Part shown: piece by piece, positions 32,632-42,297 of the stretch | Layout: every line of letters starts with the position of its first letter | How positions within the stretch are numbered: position 1 is the first letter of the stretch | From: Archangium lipolyticum | GTDB lineage: Bacteria; Myxococcota; Myxococcia; Myxococcales; Myxococcaceae | Assembly: GCF_024623785.1 (NCBI RefSeq) | Contig: NZ_JANKBZ010000003.1 | Coordinates: 124,001-188,000, forward strand | Direction of reading: 5' to 3' | DNA: 64,000 bases | Notes under the pieces: model-generated | What the model was told of the DNA's origin: nothing | Databases searched by the model: none | Seen by the model: only the letters and a program-made list of their open reading frames with translations | Program-made: the position numbers and the translations under genes

Positions 32632-33813
32632 TCAGCTGGACGCGTGACGGGTGAAGCGCAGCGGCAGCCGGGCCGGGCCGTGGACCAGGAGCCCCTCGCG
32701 CGGTTGCCACGTCTCGTCGCCCGGGCGGTGGAAGTCGGCGAAGTGCTCGAGCAGCTCCGAGAGGGCCACGCGCGCCTCCAGACGGGCCAGCGCCGCGCCC
32801 AGGCAGAAGTGGATGCCATGCCCGAACCCGATGTGCGGGTTCGGGTTGCGCGCGATGTCGAAGCGGTCCGGCTCGTGGAAGTGGCCCGGGTCCCGGTTGG
32901 CCGCGCCGATCATCGGGAGCACCATCTGGCCCGGCGGGATGCGCTGGCCGTGGAGCTCCACCTCGCGGCGCGACTCGCGGAGCACGAACTGGGTGGGCGA
33001 GCGGAAGCGGAGCACCTCCTCGATCGCCGAGGGGAGGAGCTGGGGCTCGTGGCGCAGGCGCGCGAGCTGCTCCGGGTGGTCGAGGAAGCAGAGCATCGCA
33101 TTGCTGATGGTGCTCGTCGTGGTCTCGGTTCCAGCGAGCAGCAGGAGCTGGAAGAAGCCGAGGATGTCCTCCAGCGAGAGCCGCTGCCCGTCGACCTCTG
33201 CTTCGCCCAGCCGGGTGAGGAGATCGTCCCGAGGCACGCGGCGGCGCGCGGCGAGCAGATCCGTGAGGTACAGGCGCATCTCCTCCTTGGCCGCGGCGTG
33301 CTCGGCGATGCCTCGGCGTGCCTCCTCGCCGCCGGTCAGCGCGTAGCTGAGCTTCATGATGATCCCCGCCCAGCGCTGGAAGGTCGCCAGATCCTCCGAC
33401 GGGATGCCGAGCATCTCCGCGATCACCAGCGTGGGGAGCAGGTCCGAGTAGTCGCCGACCAGGTCCAGCTCACCGCGCTCCAGGTGGCGGGAGAGGAGTT
33501 GCCGGGAGAGCTCGCGCACGCGCGGTTCGAGCGCGGAGATGGACCGGGGGGTGAACGCGCGCAGCACGATGGTGCGCAGGTTCGAGTGGCGGGGTGGATC
33601 CGAGAAGATCATCCAGTCCGGCGCCTTGCCGGTAGGGGGCGTCACCTCGGAGCTGAAGGCCTCGGGGTCGGTGACCGCGCGCTTGACGCTCTCGTAGTCG
33701 AACAGCATCCACATGTCGGTCCCGGGGAAGTTCAGGACCGGTGAGCTACCGCGCATCTGCTCGTAGAGCGGATATGGGTCGCGGCGCATCTCTTCGCTGA
33801 GCAGGTGCATCAT
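32632..33813 (-). CDS. Cytochrome P450
   Basis: A 393-aa soluble bacterial class I P450. The heme loop FGHGIHFCLGAALARLE places the cysteinate at C337, the I-helix reads LLLLAGTETTTSTI with the oxygen-activating Thr, and the K-helix ExxR is in IEEVLRFRSP. Overall length and motifs resemble CYP107-type enzymes that hydroxylate secondary metabolites or fatty acids. No ferredoxin, reductase or biosynthetic cluster adjoins it, so the substrate is open. It lies upstream of the polyol operon on the same strand, separated by 131 bp with its own regulatory features. Confidence 0.92.
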   Translation of the reverse strand: MMHLLSEEMRRDPYPLYEQMRGSSPVLNFPGTDMWMLFDYESVKRAVTDPEAFSSEVTPPTGKAPDWMIFSDPPRHSNLRTIVLRAFTPRSISALEPRVRELSRQLLSRHLERGELDLVGDYSDLLPTLVIAEMLGIPSEDLATFQRWAGIIMKLSYALTGGEEARRGIAEHAAAKEEMRLYLTDLLAARRRVPRDDLLTRLGEAEVDGQRLSLEDILGFFQLLLLAGTETTTSTISNAMLCFLDHPEQLARLRHEPQLLPSAIEEVLRFRSPTQFVLRESRREVELHGQRIPPGQMVLPMIGAANRDPGHFHEPDRFDIARNPNPHIGFGHGIHFCLGAALARLEARVALSELLEHFADFHRPGDETWQPREGLLVHGPARLPLRFTRHASS

Positions 33814-33929
33814 CGGCGGGCTCCTCCTCCTCAGGGTTCTAGGGCGACCTGGTGACCTTTGTACTGGGCGGAACTGTACACGCCGTGACGAACTGTAGAA
33901 GGCGTCGGCCCAGGCGCGAATTCGAGCAA

Positions 33930-33950
33930 CTGGTCCGATGGTTGGACCAG
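33930..33950. promoter_or_regulatory. Inverted repeat between P450 and kinase genes
   Basis: CTGGTCC and GGACCAG form a perfect 7-bp inverted repeat with a 7-bp spacer in the 186-bp divergent region. It lies 50-70 bp upstream of the kinase start and about 120 bp from the P450 start, so a regulator of either gene could use it. Confidence 0.45.
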
Positions 33951-33974
33951 CCTGTCGCCAGCGGTCATGTTACG

Positions 33975-33996
33975 CTGCACCACTTCGGAGGTGCAG
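33975..33996 (+). promoter_or_regulatory. Hairpin covering the kinase ribosome-binding site
   Basis: CTGCACC (33975-33981) pairs with GGTGCAG (33990-33996) around an ACTTCGGA loop. The Shine-Dalgarno sequence GGAGGTG lies at 33987-33993, inside the loop and 3' arm, seven bases before ATG 34000. Folding would hide it, so translation may be controlled. Confidence 0.5.
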
Positions 33997-33999
33997 TGC

Positions 34000-36009
34000 A
34001 TGAACGGAGCCCAGCCTTCTCGGCCAGGACATGAAGGAGCCCGGCGGCAGCTGCCGCATCCGCCTCGACGGCACGACGCGCCGGAGCAGCACCTGCCCCA
34101 GGTGGGGATGGAGGTGGCCGGCTACCGGCTGGAGGCCACGCTGGGCAGCGGCGGCCAGGGCACCGTGTTCCGCGCCCGGCGCGAGAACCTGCTCTTCGCG
34201 GTGAAGTTCATCCCCCGGCCCCATGCGGCCTCCTGGGCCCGGCGTGAGCTGGACGTCATGGTGAAGCTGGGGCTCGCGGGAGGGGTGCCGTTGGTGGGAC
34301 ACGGCCAGTGGCCCGCCCTCGAACCCCGCTTCCTCTTCCTCGTCACGCCCTATGTGCACGGGCTTCCGCTGGACGCCTGGGCCCGGGAGCACAACCCCAA
34401 CGCGCTCGAGGTGGCGGACCTGGTGTGTCAGGCCGCGCGGCAGTTGGGGGTGGTACACGCGGCCGGGGTCGTCCACCGGGACGTGAAGGGGTCCAACCTG
34501 CTGGTGTCCGGCGAGCGTCGGCTGGTGCTGGTGGACTTCGGGGTGGCCACCTATGAGGGCGCTCCCACGGTGACGGGGCCGCTGCCTCCGGGCACCTGGC
34601 CCTATCTCAGTCCCCGGGTGTGGCGCTCCTGGCGCGGTGAGGAGGACTCGCGCGCCAGCCCGGGTGATGACCTCTGGGCCCTGGGCGTGGAGCTCTACCA
34701 GTTGCTCACCGGCGGGCTGCCCTTCCGGGGAAGCGAGGGCAAGCTGGTGCACGCCATCCTGCATGAGGAGCCGCGGGTACCGCACGAGCTCAACCCGCGA
34801 GTGCCCAGGGCACTGGGAGAGGTGTGCTGGCGCATGCTGCGCAAACAGCCCGGCGAGAGGTACGCGGACGCGCGGGCGGTGGAGGCGGCGCTGGAGGAGG
34901 TGCTGAAGCAGGCGGACGAGGCGTGGAAGGTGCCGCTGTGCGAGGCCTGGGGTCCCCACAACGCCACCACCTCGTGGCAGCCGGAGCTGGGGGGATGCGT
35001 GGACCTGCTGGCGCTCTACGAGCGCCGGGCCTCCTACGCGCAGCGGCCGGTGAGAGGCAAGCCGCGTCCACCGGACGAGATGTCTACCCAGGGCGAGCCC
35101 GGAGACGTGCTGCCTGGACCCGAAGAGCCAGCGAGACCGCGTGCCCCGGATGCGTCCGCCGTGCGCTCGCCTCGGCTGCTCCATGCGGCCGGAGCGGTGC
35201 TGGCGCTGGGCCTGAGCGTGTGGCTCGCCGTGCACCTGCCACCACGTCCCTCCGTGTCCACGACCTCACCGGTGGGGACACCCCTGGCCGTCCTACCGCC
35301 GGAGTTCTACCCCATCACGCTCGAGCCAGGTGGCCAGGAAGTGGCGCCCCCGTGGCGGCGGCTGGAAGGTGACGGCGGCGCGGCGCCCGAAGCGGCGGCA
35401 ACCCCCGCGCCCGTCGCCAGCGCGACGCACTCCCAGGACACGCGCGTGAGGACACTTCGCAAGGCGCCCCAGGACACCCCACAGCAGCCCAAGAGCACGA
35501 CCTCCACGGCCACGAAGGCGGGGGCGGCCCTCATCGGCTGCGCCCTCGCCACCGGTTGCCCCGGCCCCACCACCACCGCCGTCCAGGTGCGGTCCCTGCC
35601 CGCTCCCACCGAGTGCCCAGCCGACGCGGTGCAAACCATGAAGGCGCTGGGCTTCCGCATCGGCAAGAGCGAAACCGCCCTGCTCCCCCGACAGGACGAG
35701 AGCGAGCCCTTCGTTCCCGTGCGCGAGGGCCCGGGCACCACGATGAGAATCATCTTGGAAAACCCCACAGCGGAGGTGCCCAGGGGCTCCGTGGTCTCGG
35801 GCGAGCTCTTCTTCGGCACGGACCGCATCCACGGTCGCTTCACCCAGCTTCACACGTCGAATGGGCACACGTACCCCATCTGCATGGTGCTCGTTGACCG
35901 GAGCGACCGCATTGGGGTGGGCGGCAAGCAGGTGAAGCCAGGCGAGAAGCCGGGCACCCTGCTCATGTCGTGGTCCGAGGGCGTCATGCCGGTGGAGCGT
36001 TTCAAATAG
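34000..36009 (+). CDS. Membrane Ser/Thr protein kinase with extracytoplasmic C-terminal domain
   Basis: A 669-aa Hanks-type kinase. The Gly loop GSGGQGTVF is near residue 50, the catalytic Lys is K69 in FAVKF, the catalytic loop is HRDVKGSN with D161, and the Mg-binding DFG has D179. After a Pro-rich linker a membrane helix lies at about 394-415. The outer part includes an Ala/Gly stretch with two cysteines near 510-520 and a C-terminal domain ending in PVERFK. The ATG at 34000 has GGAGGT. The following gene is a DUF2381 protein, a pairing common in myxobacteria, so the kinase and the secreted protein probably work on one signal. The ligand is unknown. Confidence 0.85.
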   Translation: MNGAQPSRPGHEGARRQLPHPPRRHDAPEQHLPQVGMEVAGYRLEATLGSGGQGTVFRARRENLLFAVKFIPRPHAASWARRELDVMVKLGLAGGVPLVGHGQWPALEPRFLFLVTPYVHGLPLDAWAREHNPNALEVADLVCQAARQLGVVHAAGVVHRDVKGSNLLVSGERRLVLVDFGVATYEGAPTVTGPLPPGTWPYLSPRVWRSWRGEEDSRASPGDDLWALGVELYQLLTGGLPFRGSEGKLVHAILHEEPRVPHELNPRVPRALGEVCWRMLRKQPGERYADARAVEAALEEVLKQADEAWKVPLCEAWGPHNATTSWQPELGGCVDLLALYERRASYAQRPVRGKPRPPDEMSTQGEPGDVLPGPEEPARPRAPDASAVRSPRLLHAAGAVLALGLSVWLAVHLPPRPSVSTTSPVGTPLAVLPPEFYPITLEPGGQEVAPPWRRLEGDGGAAPEAAATPAPVASATHSQDTRVRTLRKAPQDTPQQPKSTTSTATKAGAALIGCALATGCPGPTTTAVQVRSLPAPTECPADAVQTMKALGFRIGKSETALLPRQDESEPFVPVREGPGTTMRIILENPTAEVPRGSVVSGELFFGTDRIHGRFTQLHTSNGHTYPICMVLVDRSDRIGVGGKQVKPGEKPGTLLMSWSEGVMPVERFK

Positions 36010-36100
36010 CGGGCCCTGCCAGGTGGGCAGGGGCGGATGAAAGCCAGGGGCGACGTAGCAGGTACTTGTTCGCCCGCGCACTCCGGAGGTAGCACGGCTC

Positions 36101-37033
36101 ATGCCCGGCTTGCCACCCACCGTCCCCCTGCTGCTCGCGCTCCTCGCCACGACACCAGCCCTCGCCGAGCCCCCGTCCGAAGTCTGGGACACGGTGGCCG
36201 CTCGCCACCTCGAGCTGACGGCGGAGAGCCCCGGGCAGGCGCACGAGGTGCGTATCAGCCCTGGCCTCACCACCAACCTGGTGTTCAACGCGCCGCTGCT
36301 GCGCGGCGGGGTGGTGCTGGAGGCGCGCGAGCGCTTCCGGGTGGTAACGGTGGACGAGGCCACGGGCTTCGTTGCGCTCCTGCCCTCGGGGACGCTGTCA
36401 CCGGGACAGCAACTGCGCCTGGAGGTGCGCTTCGCGGATGGCGCGGTACCGGCGAGCGTTACCTTCCGGCTGATGGTGCACCCCACCCGGGCCGAGCCGC
36501 AGGTGAATGTGTACCGCCAGCCGCGCTCGGCCGAGTCCTTTCAACTGGAGGCGAGACAGGAGCACGAGCGGGCCGAGCGGTGCGAGGCGCGGCTGGCACA
36601 AACCCAGACAGAGCAGAAGAGTCCCGGGGGCCTCATCGGGCTCATCGACTCCGGGCTGGTGGTGGGTGGAGAGGGGGTCATGGCCCTGGACATTTCAGAC
36701 ACCACCCGGCAGCCCCCCGGAGAGACCCTCAAGAACAGCAAGGCATTCAGCTACCGCGCAGAGGGACGGGTGGCAGTGGCGCTGGAGGTGGACAACACGA
36801 GTGCGCAGCCCTGGGCGGTGGACGCGGAAGGCGTGGCGCTGGTGGGTAGGGGAGGTGTACGGCTGCGGGTACTGCGCGTGTGGCAACCGGAGCCCCTTCC
36901 TCCAGGAGGAATGAGACGTGTGGTGGTGGAGGCGGAGGCCACGGAGGAGCAGGCCCGTGGCACCTTCCTCTTGAAGCTGGGGGAGGCCGGCGGACCGCGC
37001 ACCGTCACCTTGCGTGACGTCACCTTCCCTTGA
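36101..37033 (+). CDS. DUF2381/TIGR02268 secreted protein
   Basis: A 310-aa exported protein of the myxobacterial paralogous family TIGR02268 (DUF2381). The signal peptide covers about residues 1-22 (LLLALLATTPALA). Family marks include the early HLELTA..HEVRISPGLTTNLVFNAPL and the late RVAVALEVDNTSAQPW, with a short charged helix (EARQEHERAERCEARL) in the middle. GGAGGT precedes ATG 36101. The family has no known biochemical role; its genes frequently follow Ser/Thr kinase genes, as here (91-bp gap), suggesting a periplasmic or surface accessory to the kinase. Confidence 0.85.
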   Translation: MPGLPPTVPLLLALLATTPALAEPPSEVWDTVAARHLELTAESPGQAHEVRISPGLTTNLVFNAPLLRGGVVLEARERFRVVTVDEATGFVALLPSGTLSPGQQLRLEVRFADGAVPASVTFRLMVHPTRAEPQVNVYRQPRSAESFQLEARQEHERAERCEARLAQTQTEQKSPGGLIGLIDSGLVVGGEGVMALDISDTTRQPPGETLKNSKAFSYRAEGRVAVALEVDNTSAQPWAVDAEGVALVGRGGVRLRVLRVWQPEPLPPGGMRRVVVEAEATEEQARGTFLLKLGEAGGPRTVTLRDVTFP

Positions 37034-37118
37034 ACCTCCAACCCAGAGCGTGACGTGATGACTCGACTTCTGATCGGCCATTGGGTTTGTTGCGCTCCTC
37101 ATCTCGAAGGGGAGTTCC

Positions 37119-40100
37119 ATGCAACGCCGAAGCAGTCCGAGCAGTGTCCCGCTGGTGTTGGCGCTCGTGAGCGCCATGCTGGCGGTGGGGTGTGAGAGCC
37201 GGGAGACGACGCAGGGGCAGGGGGCAGCACCGGGGACGGTGCGTGCCGCCAGCCTCACCGCGCGGGTCCGGCTGACCACCCGGCAGAGTCACGCCCTGTA
37301 TCTCTCGCCCGAGGGAACGCTCTGGGCCTGGGGGCGGAACACCACTTCCCAGCTCGGCGATGGAACCACCACCCAGCGCTTCACTCCCGTGCTGGTGACC
37401 GCCATTTCGGGCGTGGTGGACGCCTCGGCCGGCGCCGCGCACTCCCTGGCGCTCAAGCCCGATGGCACCGTCTGGGCCTGGGGAGATGGCTCCTACGGTC
37501 AGCTCGGCGATGGAAGTAACTCCGTCGTCCAGACGGCGGTACAGGCACAGGGCCTCACCGGTGTGACGTTCCTCTCCGCGGGCGCCTACCACTCGCTGGC
37601 GCTCAAGAGCGACGGCACCGTCTGGGCCTGGGGTTACAACGGCTCCGGCCAGCTCGGGGACGGGACCTCCATGCACCGCTCCACCCCGGTGCGAGCGCAA
37701 GGGCTCACCGGCGTGACGGCCATCTCCGGGGGGCGTGACCACTCGTTGGCGCTCAAGAGCGACGGCACCGTCTGGTCCTGGGGTTACAACGGCTCAGGCC
37801 AGCTCGGCAATGGGACCACCACGGGCAGCCCCACTCCCGTTCAGGTGCAGGGTCTCACCGGTGTGACGGCCATCTCCGCGGGGGATGGGCATTCGCTGGC
37901 GCTCAAGGGCGATGGCACCGTCTGGGCCTGGGGTGACAACACCAACGGCCAGCTCGGCAACGGAACCACCACCCGGCAGCTCGTTCCCGTGCAGGTGCAG
38001 GGCCTCGCTGGCGTGACCGCCCTCGCCGCGGGATACACTCACTCGCTGGCGCTCGAGAGCGACGGCACCGTCTGGTCCTGGGGTGACAACTCCTTCGGCC
38101 AGCTCGGCGTCGACGACGCCCTCCAGCACACCACCGCGGTGCCAGTGCCCGGCCTGACGGGCATCGCCGCCATCGCCGCGGGCCAGGACAACAACCTCGC
38201 CTTGCACACCAACGGCTCCCTCCTGGCCTGGGGCAGCAACAGGGCGGGCGAGCTCGGGGTCGGCTCCAGGATCATCTCCCTCAATGCGGTCCCGGTGCCG
38301 GGATTCGCCGATGCAACGGCCCTCTCCGGAGGCGAGCACTTCACGGTGGCGTTGAAGCAGGACGGCACCGTCTGGACGTGGGGCAACAACAACCTCCGCC
38401 AGCTCGGCGACGGATCCGCCGTGACGTTGCGCAATGAGCCGGTGCAGGTGCCGGGCCTCACGGGAGTGACGGCCATCAGCGCTGGCTCGTACCACGCGTT
38501 GGCACTCAAGAACGATGGCACCGTCTGGACGTGGGGTGAGGACCTGGCCGACACGCTCGGCACCGGGACCACCCGGGATCCCACTCCCGTTCAGGTGCCG
38601 GGCCTCACGGGGGTGACGGCCGTCGCAGCGGGTGAGCGCTACTCCATGGCCCTCAAGAATGATGGCACCGTCTGGACGTGGGGCGGCAACGGCTTCGGGC
38701 AGCTCGGCGATGGCACCTCCCAGGGCCGTTCCTCCCCGGGTCAGGTGCCGGGCCTCACGGGGGTGACGGCCATCAGCGCGGGCTGGTATTCCGTGTCGGT
38801 GCTCAAGAACGATGGCACCGTCTGGACCTGGGGTGACAACACCTTCGGCCAGCTCGGCAATGGCACCACCACGGGGCGCTTCACCGCGGGGCAGGTACCG
38901 GGCCTCACGGGGGTGATCGCTCTCACCACGGGTTCCGACCACGTGCTGGCGCTCAAGAACGATGGCACCGTCTGGGCCTGGGGTGACAACACCTTCGGCC
39001 AGCTCGGCACCGACAGCACGGACTTCCTGTCCAAGACGCCCGTACGGGTGCAGGCCCTCTCCGGGGTGACGGCCGTCTCCGCGGACGGCAGGCACTCGCT
39101 GGCGCTCAAGAGCGATGGCACCGTCTGGGCCTGGGGCCGCAACGCCCAGGGGCAGCTCGGTGACGGCACCACCACGGACCGTTCCACCCCCGTGCAGGTG
39201 TCCGGCCTCTCCGGCGTGACGGCCATCGCCTCGGGCGGTTCGTTCTCCCTGGCGCTGACCCCGGGAGGCTCCGTCCACGCCTGGGGCTACAACGGCTACG
39301 GCCAGCTCGGCCAGGGCATCTCCGACCTCTCGTACGAGCCGTACCCCGTGACGGGGTTCAGCTTCTCCGCCACGACGCCCGTTCCCCGCCTCGCCGCGGG
39401 GAGCGGCCACACCCTGTTCGTCCGGGGCAATCAGACGTTGAGCAGCTGGGGCGGCAACTGGTCCGGACAGCTCGGCGAGGGGAGCACCACGCTGCGCATC
39501 GCGCCCGGCGCGGTGACGGGCCTCACGTGTGTGCGCGCCACCGCGGCCGGTATCAACCACTCGCTGGCCCTGCTGTGTGATGGCACCGTCAAGGCCTGGG
39601 GCTACAACGGCAGTGGCCAGGTCGGCAATGCCGCCTACCAGAGCGAGACCCCGCAGACGGTACCGGGCCTGTCGGGCATCCAGTCCGTCGCCGCGGGCGG
39701 CTTCGTCTCCCTCGCGCTGAAGAACGACGGCACCGTGTGGGCCTGGGGTGCCAACGACTACAGCCAGCTCGGGGTTGCCGCCACCACGGGCAGGAGCGCG
39801 GCGCTCCAGGTTCCCGGCCTGACGGGCGTCATCGCCGTCTCCACCGGCGGCGACCATGTCCTGGCGCTCAAGGGGGACGGCACCGTGTGGGCCTGGGGGA
39901 AGAACGACTCCGGGCAGCTCGGGGATGGCACCACCACGAACCGCTCCTCTCCGATCCAGGTGACGGGGCTCACGGGCGTGGCGTTCATCTCGGCGGGTGC
40001 CAACCACTCGTTGGCCGTGCGCGAGGACGGCACCGTGTGGGCCTGGGGAAAGAACGACACCGGACAGCTCGGTGATGGCACCTCGAGCTCCCGCTCCTCC

Positions 40101-41471
40101 CCGGTGCAGGTGCCGGGGGTGGTGGGTGCTCGCGAGGTGGCGGCGGGCCCGAGCCACTCGCTGGTCCGGCTCGCCAATGGCTCCCTCCGGGCCTGGGGCT
40201 ACAACTCCTACGGCCAGCTCGGGGATGGCTCCACAGCGACGCGCCGCGGCGCGGTGACCGTGGTGAACCTCTCCGGCGCCGTGACGATCGCCGTCGGTGC
40301 CTTCCACAGCGCCGCCCTGCTGGCCGATGGCACGCTGCGCACGTGGGGAAGCAACGAGTACGGCCAGCTCGGAGACTCCGTCTCCGGCCCGCGCGTGTAC
40401 CCGGTGAACACGTCCCTGACCACCGCGCTGGCGTGGGATGCGGGCAAGAGCCACGCGCTGGCCGTGGCCTCGGACAGGACCGTCCTGGCCTGGGGCCGCG
40501 GCCTCTCCGGCGCACTGGGGACGAGCACCGCCGCCAGCGGCGTCCCGCAGACGGTGCCGGGCCTCACGGGCGTCGCCGACGTGTCCGCGGGCAATGCCCT
40601 GTCGCTCGCGGTGAAGCAGGATGGCACCGTCTGGAGCTGGGGCGACAACACCTCCGGCCAGCTCGGCATCCCCTCCACCACGGCCTCGCGCATCACCCCG
40701 GGGCAGGTGGCGGGACTGCCCGCTGGCATCACCCGCGTCTCCGCTGGCGGCCAGCACTCCCTGGCGCTGGCCTCCAATGGAACCGTGTGGGCCTGGGGCG
40801 GCAACAGCTCCGGCCAGCTCGGGGATGGCACCACCACCTCGCGCCACACCCCCGCCCAGGTGCCCGGCCTCACGGGTGTCACCGCCATCGTCGCCGGTAA
40901 CGTCTACTCCATGGCCTTGAAGAGCGATGGCACCGTGTGGACGTGGGGCGACAACGAGTTCGGTCAGCTCGGCAACGGCACCTTCTCCGACTCCTCGATC
41001 CCGGTGCAGGTGGTGGGCCTGCCGTCCGCCACCCTCATCACCGCGGGAGAAGGGTTCGCCGTGGCCGCGGCGAACTACGAGGTGTGGGCCTGGGGCAACA
41101 ACGAGCTCGGCCAGCTCGGAGAGGACACCTACGTCTCGAGTGCCTCCCCGGTGCAGGTGTCGTACACCGGCTACCGCATCACCAGCCTCAGCGCGGGAAC
41201 CAGCCACGTGGTGATGGCGGCGGAGTACGGCCTCACCTACGGCTGGGGCACCAACTGGTACGGAGAGCTCGGCATCGACAACAATGAAATCCGGAGCTCG
41301 CCCACCCTGCTGCCCCAGAGCCTGCAGTCCGTCTCGGCGGGTGGCGACTTCTCGCTGGCCCAGCAGCTCGAGGACAACTCCATCGCCGTCTGGGGCAGCA
41401 ACCTCCACGGGCAGCTCGCACAGGGCGTCCCGGGTTGGCGCACGACGCCGAACCCCGTCACGTTGCCGTAG
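37119..41471 (+). CDS. Lipoprotein with 28 RCC1 beta-propeller repeats
   Basis: A 1450-aa exported protein. The N-terminus [14 protein letters not shown] looks like a lipoprotein signal with the modified Cys at about residue 25. The rest consists of RCC1 repeats of about 50 residues with the core [20 protein letters not shown]; I count 28 by the WG..QLG signature. RCC1 propellers have seven blades, so 28 equals four complete propellers in a row. Repeats 14-15, 22 and 26-28 are the most divergent, and the middle ones are nearly identical. Such proteins are binding scaffolds; the partner is unknown. There is no catalytic domain. The gene ends at a strong bidirectional terminator. Confidence 0.9.
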   Translation: MQRRSSPSSVPLVLALVSAMLAVGCESRETTQGQGAAPGTVRAASLTARVRLTTRQSHALYLSPEGTLWAWGRNTTSQLGDGTTTQRFTPVLVTAISGVVDASAGAAHSLALKPDGTVWAWGDGSYGQLGDGSNSVVQTAVQAQGLTGVTFLSAGAYHSLALKSDGTVWAWGYNGSGQLGDGTSMHRSTPVRAQGLTGVTAISGGRDHSLALKSDGTVWSWGYNGSGQLGNGTTTGSPTPVQVQGLTGVTAISAGDGHSLALKGDGTVWAWGDNTNGQLGNGTTTRQLVPVQVQGLAGVTALAAGYTHSLALESDGTVWSWGDNSFGQLGVDDALQHTTAVPVPGLTGIAAIAAGQDNNLALHTNGSLLAWGSNRAGELGVGSRIISLNAVPVPGFADATALSGGEHFTVALKQDGTVWTWGNNNLRQLGDGSAVTLRNEPVQVPGLTGVTAISAGSYHALALKNDGTVWTWGEDLADTLGTGTTRDPTPVQVPGLTGVTAVAAGERYSMALKNDGTVWTWGGNGFGQLGDGTSQGRSSPGQVPGLTGVTAISAGWYSVSVLKNDGTVWTWGDNTFGQLGNGTTTGRFTAGQVPGLTGVIALTTGSDHVLALKNDGTVWAWGDNTFGQLGTDSTDFLSKTPVRVQALSGVTAVSADGRHSLALKSDGTVWAWGRNAQGQLGDGTTTDRSTPVQVSGLSGVTAIASGGSFSLALTPGGSVHAWGYNGYGQLGQGISDLSYEPYPVTGFSFSATTPVPRLAAGSGHTLFVRGNQTLSSWGGNWSGQLGEGSTTLRIAPGAVTGLTCVRATAAGINHSLALLCDGTVKAWGYNGSGQVGNAAYQSETPQTVPGLSGIQSVAAGGFVSLALKNDGTVWAWGANDYSQLGVAATTGRSAALQVPGLTGVIAVSTGGDHVLALKGDGTVWAWGKNDSGQLGDGTTTNRSSPIQVTGLTGVAFISAGANHSLAVREDGTVWAWGKNDTGQLGDGTSSSRSSPVQVPGVVGAREVAAGPSHSLVRLANGSLRAWGYNSYGQLGDGSTATRRGAVTVVNLSGAVTIAVGAFHSAALLADGTLRTWGSNEYGQLGDSVSGPRVYPVNTSLTTALAWDAGKSHALAVASDRTVLAWGRGLSGALGTSTAASGVPQTVPGLTGVADVSAGNALSLAVKQDGTVWSWGDNTSGQLGIPSTTASRITPGQVAGLPAGITRVSAGGQHSLALASNGTVWAWGGNSSGQLGDGTTTSRHTPAQVPGLTGVTAIVAGNVYSMALKSDGTVWTWGDNEFGQLGNGTFSDSSIPVQVVGLPSATLITAGEGFAVAAANYEVWAWGNNELGQLGEDTYVSSASPVQVSYTGYRITSLSAGTSHVVMAAEYGLTYGWGTNWYGELGIDNNEIRSSPTLLPQSLQSVSAGGDFSLAQQLEDNSIAVWGSNLHGQLAQGVPGWRTTPNPVTLP

Positions 41472-41489
41472 GACGGGAGCGGGGCAGGG

Positions 41490-41525
41490 CGCCGGAGGGA
41501 CTCGGGTCTCGAGCTCCCTCCGGCG
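41490..41525. terminator. Bidirectional terminator hairpin
   Basis: CGCCGGAGGGA at 41490-41500 pairs perfectly with TCCCTCCGGCG at 41515-41525 around a 14-nt loop. It lies between the RCC1 gene and the convergent carbonic anhydrase gene and can stop transcripts from both sides. Confidence 0.75.
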
Positions 41526-41530
41526 GGGGG

Positions 41531-42184
41531 TCAGTGCTCCTGGAGCTCGAAGAAGTCGACCTCGCCGGTCTCCAGCGAGTACTCGGCCCCCACGATCCAC
41601 ATCCCTTCTTCCAGGATGAGCCGCTCGAGCAGGCGGCTGCCGTGGCGCAGGTGGGCGCACGACTGCCGGACGTTGGCGCGCACGGCCTCGCGCATGAGGA
41701 ACTCCCTGTCGGCGTTCGGACCGGCGGCCTGGACCACGCTCTCCACCGCGGGGCGGCACCGGTCGACGAGGTCGCGGATGTTGTCCGAGGGCGTCCTCAC
41801 CTGGTGCTGGATGAAGTCCAGCGTGGCCTTGATGGCGCCACAGGACGAGTGGCCCATCACCACCGCCAGCCGCGTCCCGAAGGTGGCGGCCGCGAACTCC
41901 ACGCTTCCCACCAGCGAGGGGGCCACGACGTTGCCGGCCACGCGGATGACGAAGAGGTCGCCCAGGCCTTGATCGAAGACGAGCTCCGAGGGCACGCGCG
42001 AGTCGGAGCACGAGAGGATGGTGGCGAACGGATGCTGCCCGGCCACCAGGGCGGAACGTGCCGCCTGCCCCACGGGGACGTGCAGGTTGCGCGCGGTATG
42101 GCAGAAGCGCGCGTTGCCCTCGCGCAGACGTTGGAGTGCCTGATCCGCGGGGAGGGGAGGCGGGGGAATGCCAACGAGTCTCAT
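41531..42184 (-). CDS. Beta-carbonic anhydrase
   Basis: A 217-aa zinc enzyme that interconverts CO2 and bicarbonate. Zinc ligands are C59 in CSDSR (with the D61/R63 dyad), H112 and C115 in GHSSCGA. EGNARF near residue 22 is the usual family start. The ATG at 42184 is chosen because GAGAGGAG lies seven bases before it; an ATG seven codons earlier lacks such a site. It is divergent from a bestrophin-like channel gene 113 bp away, which suggests joint control of bicarbonate or pH. Confidence 0.93.
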   Translation of the reverse strand: MRLVGIPPPPLPADQALQRLREGNARFCHTARNLHVPVGQAARSALVAGQHPFATILSCSDSRVPSELVFDQGLGDLFVIRVAGNVVAPSLVGSVEFAAATFGTRLAVVMGHSSCGAIKATLDFIQHQVRTPSDNIRDLVDRCRPAVESVVQAAGPNADREFLMREAVRANVRQSCAHLRHGSRLLERLILEEGMWIVGAEYSLETGEVDFFELQEH

Positions 42185-42297
42185 GTCCGGGCTCCTCTCA
42201 TTCATGGTTGGTGTCTCCAGACCGGTTCCGCACCGGACGGCCGTATGCCTGCTCCCCCTACCTTGTCACGGCCGGGCGGGAGTCCCATGGTTTTCCT

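Noticed and set aside
37300..41400. Possible CRISPR or satellite array
   Set aside because: The repeats are in frame, about 150 bp long and encode RCC1 blades; there are no spacers of constant length and no cas genes.
37794..42011. 1405-codon open frame antisense to the RCC1 gene
   Set aside because: It only mirrors the RCC1 repeats and the start of the carbonic anhydrase gene; composition (Gly/Ala/Arg/His) is not protein-like.
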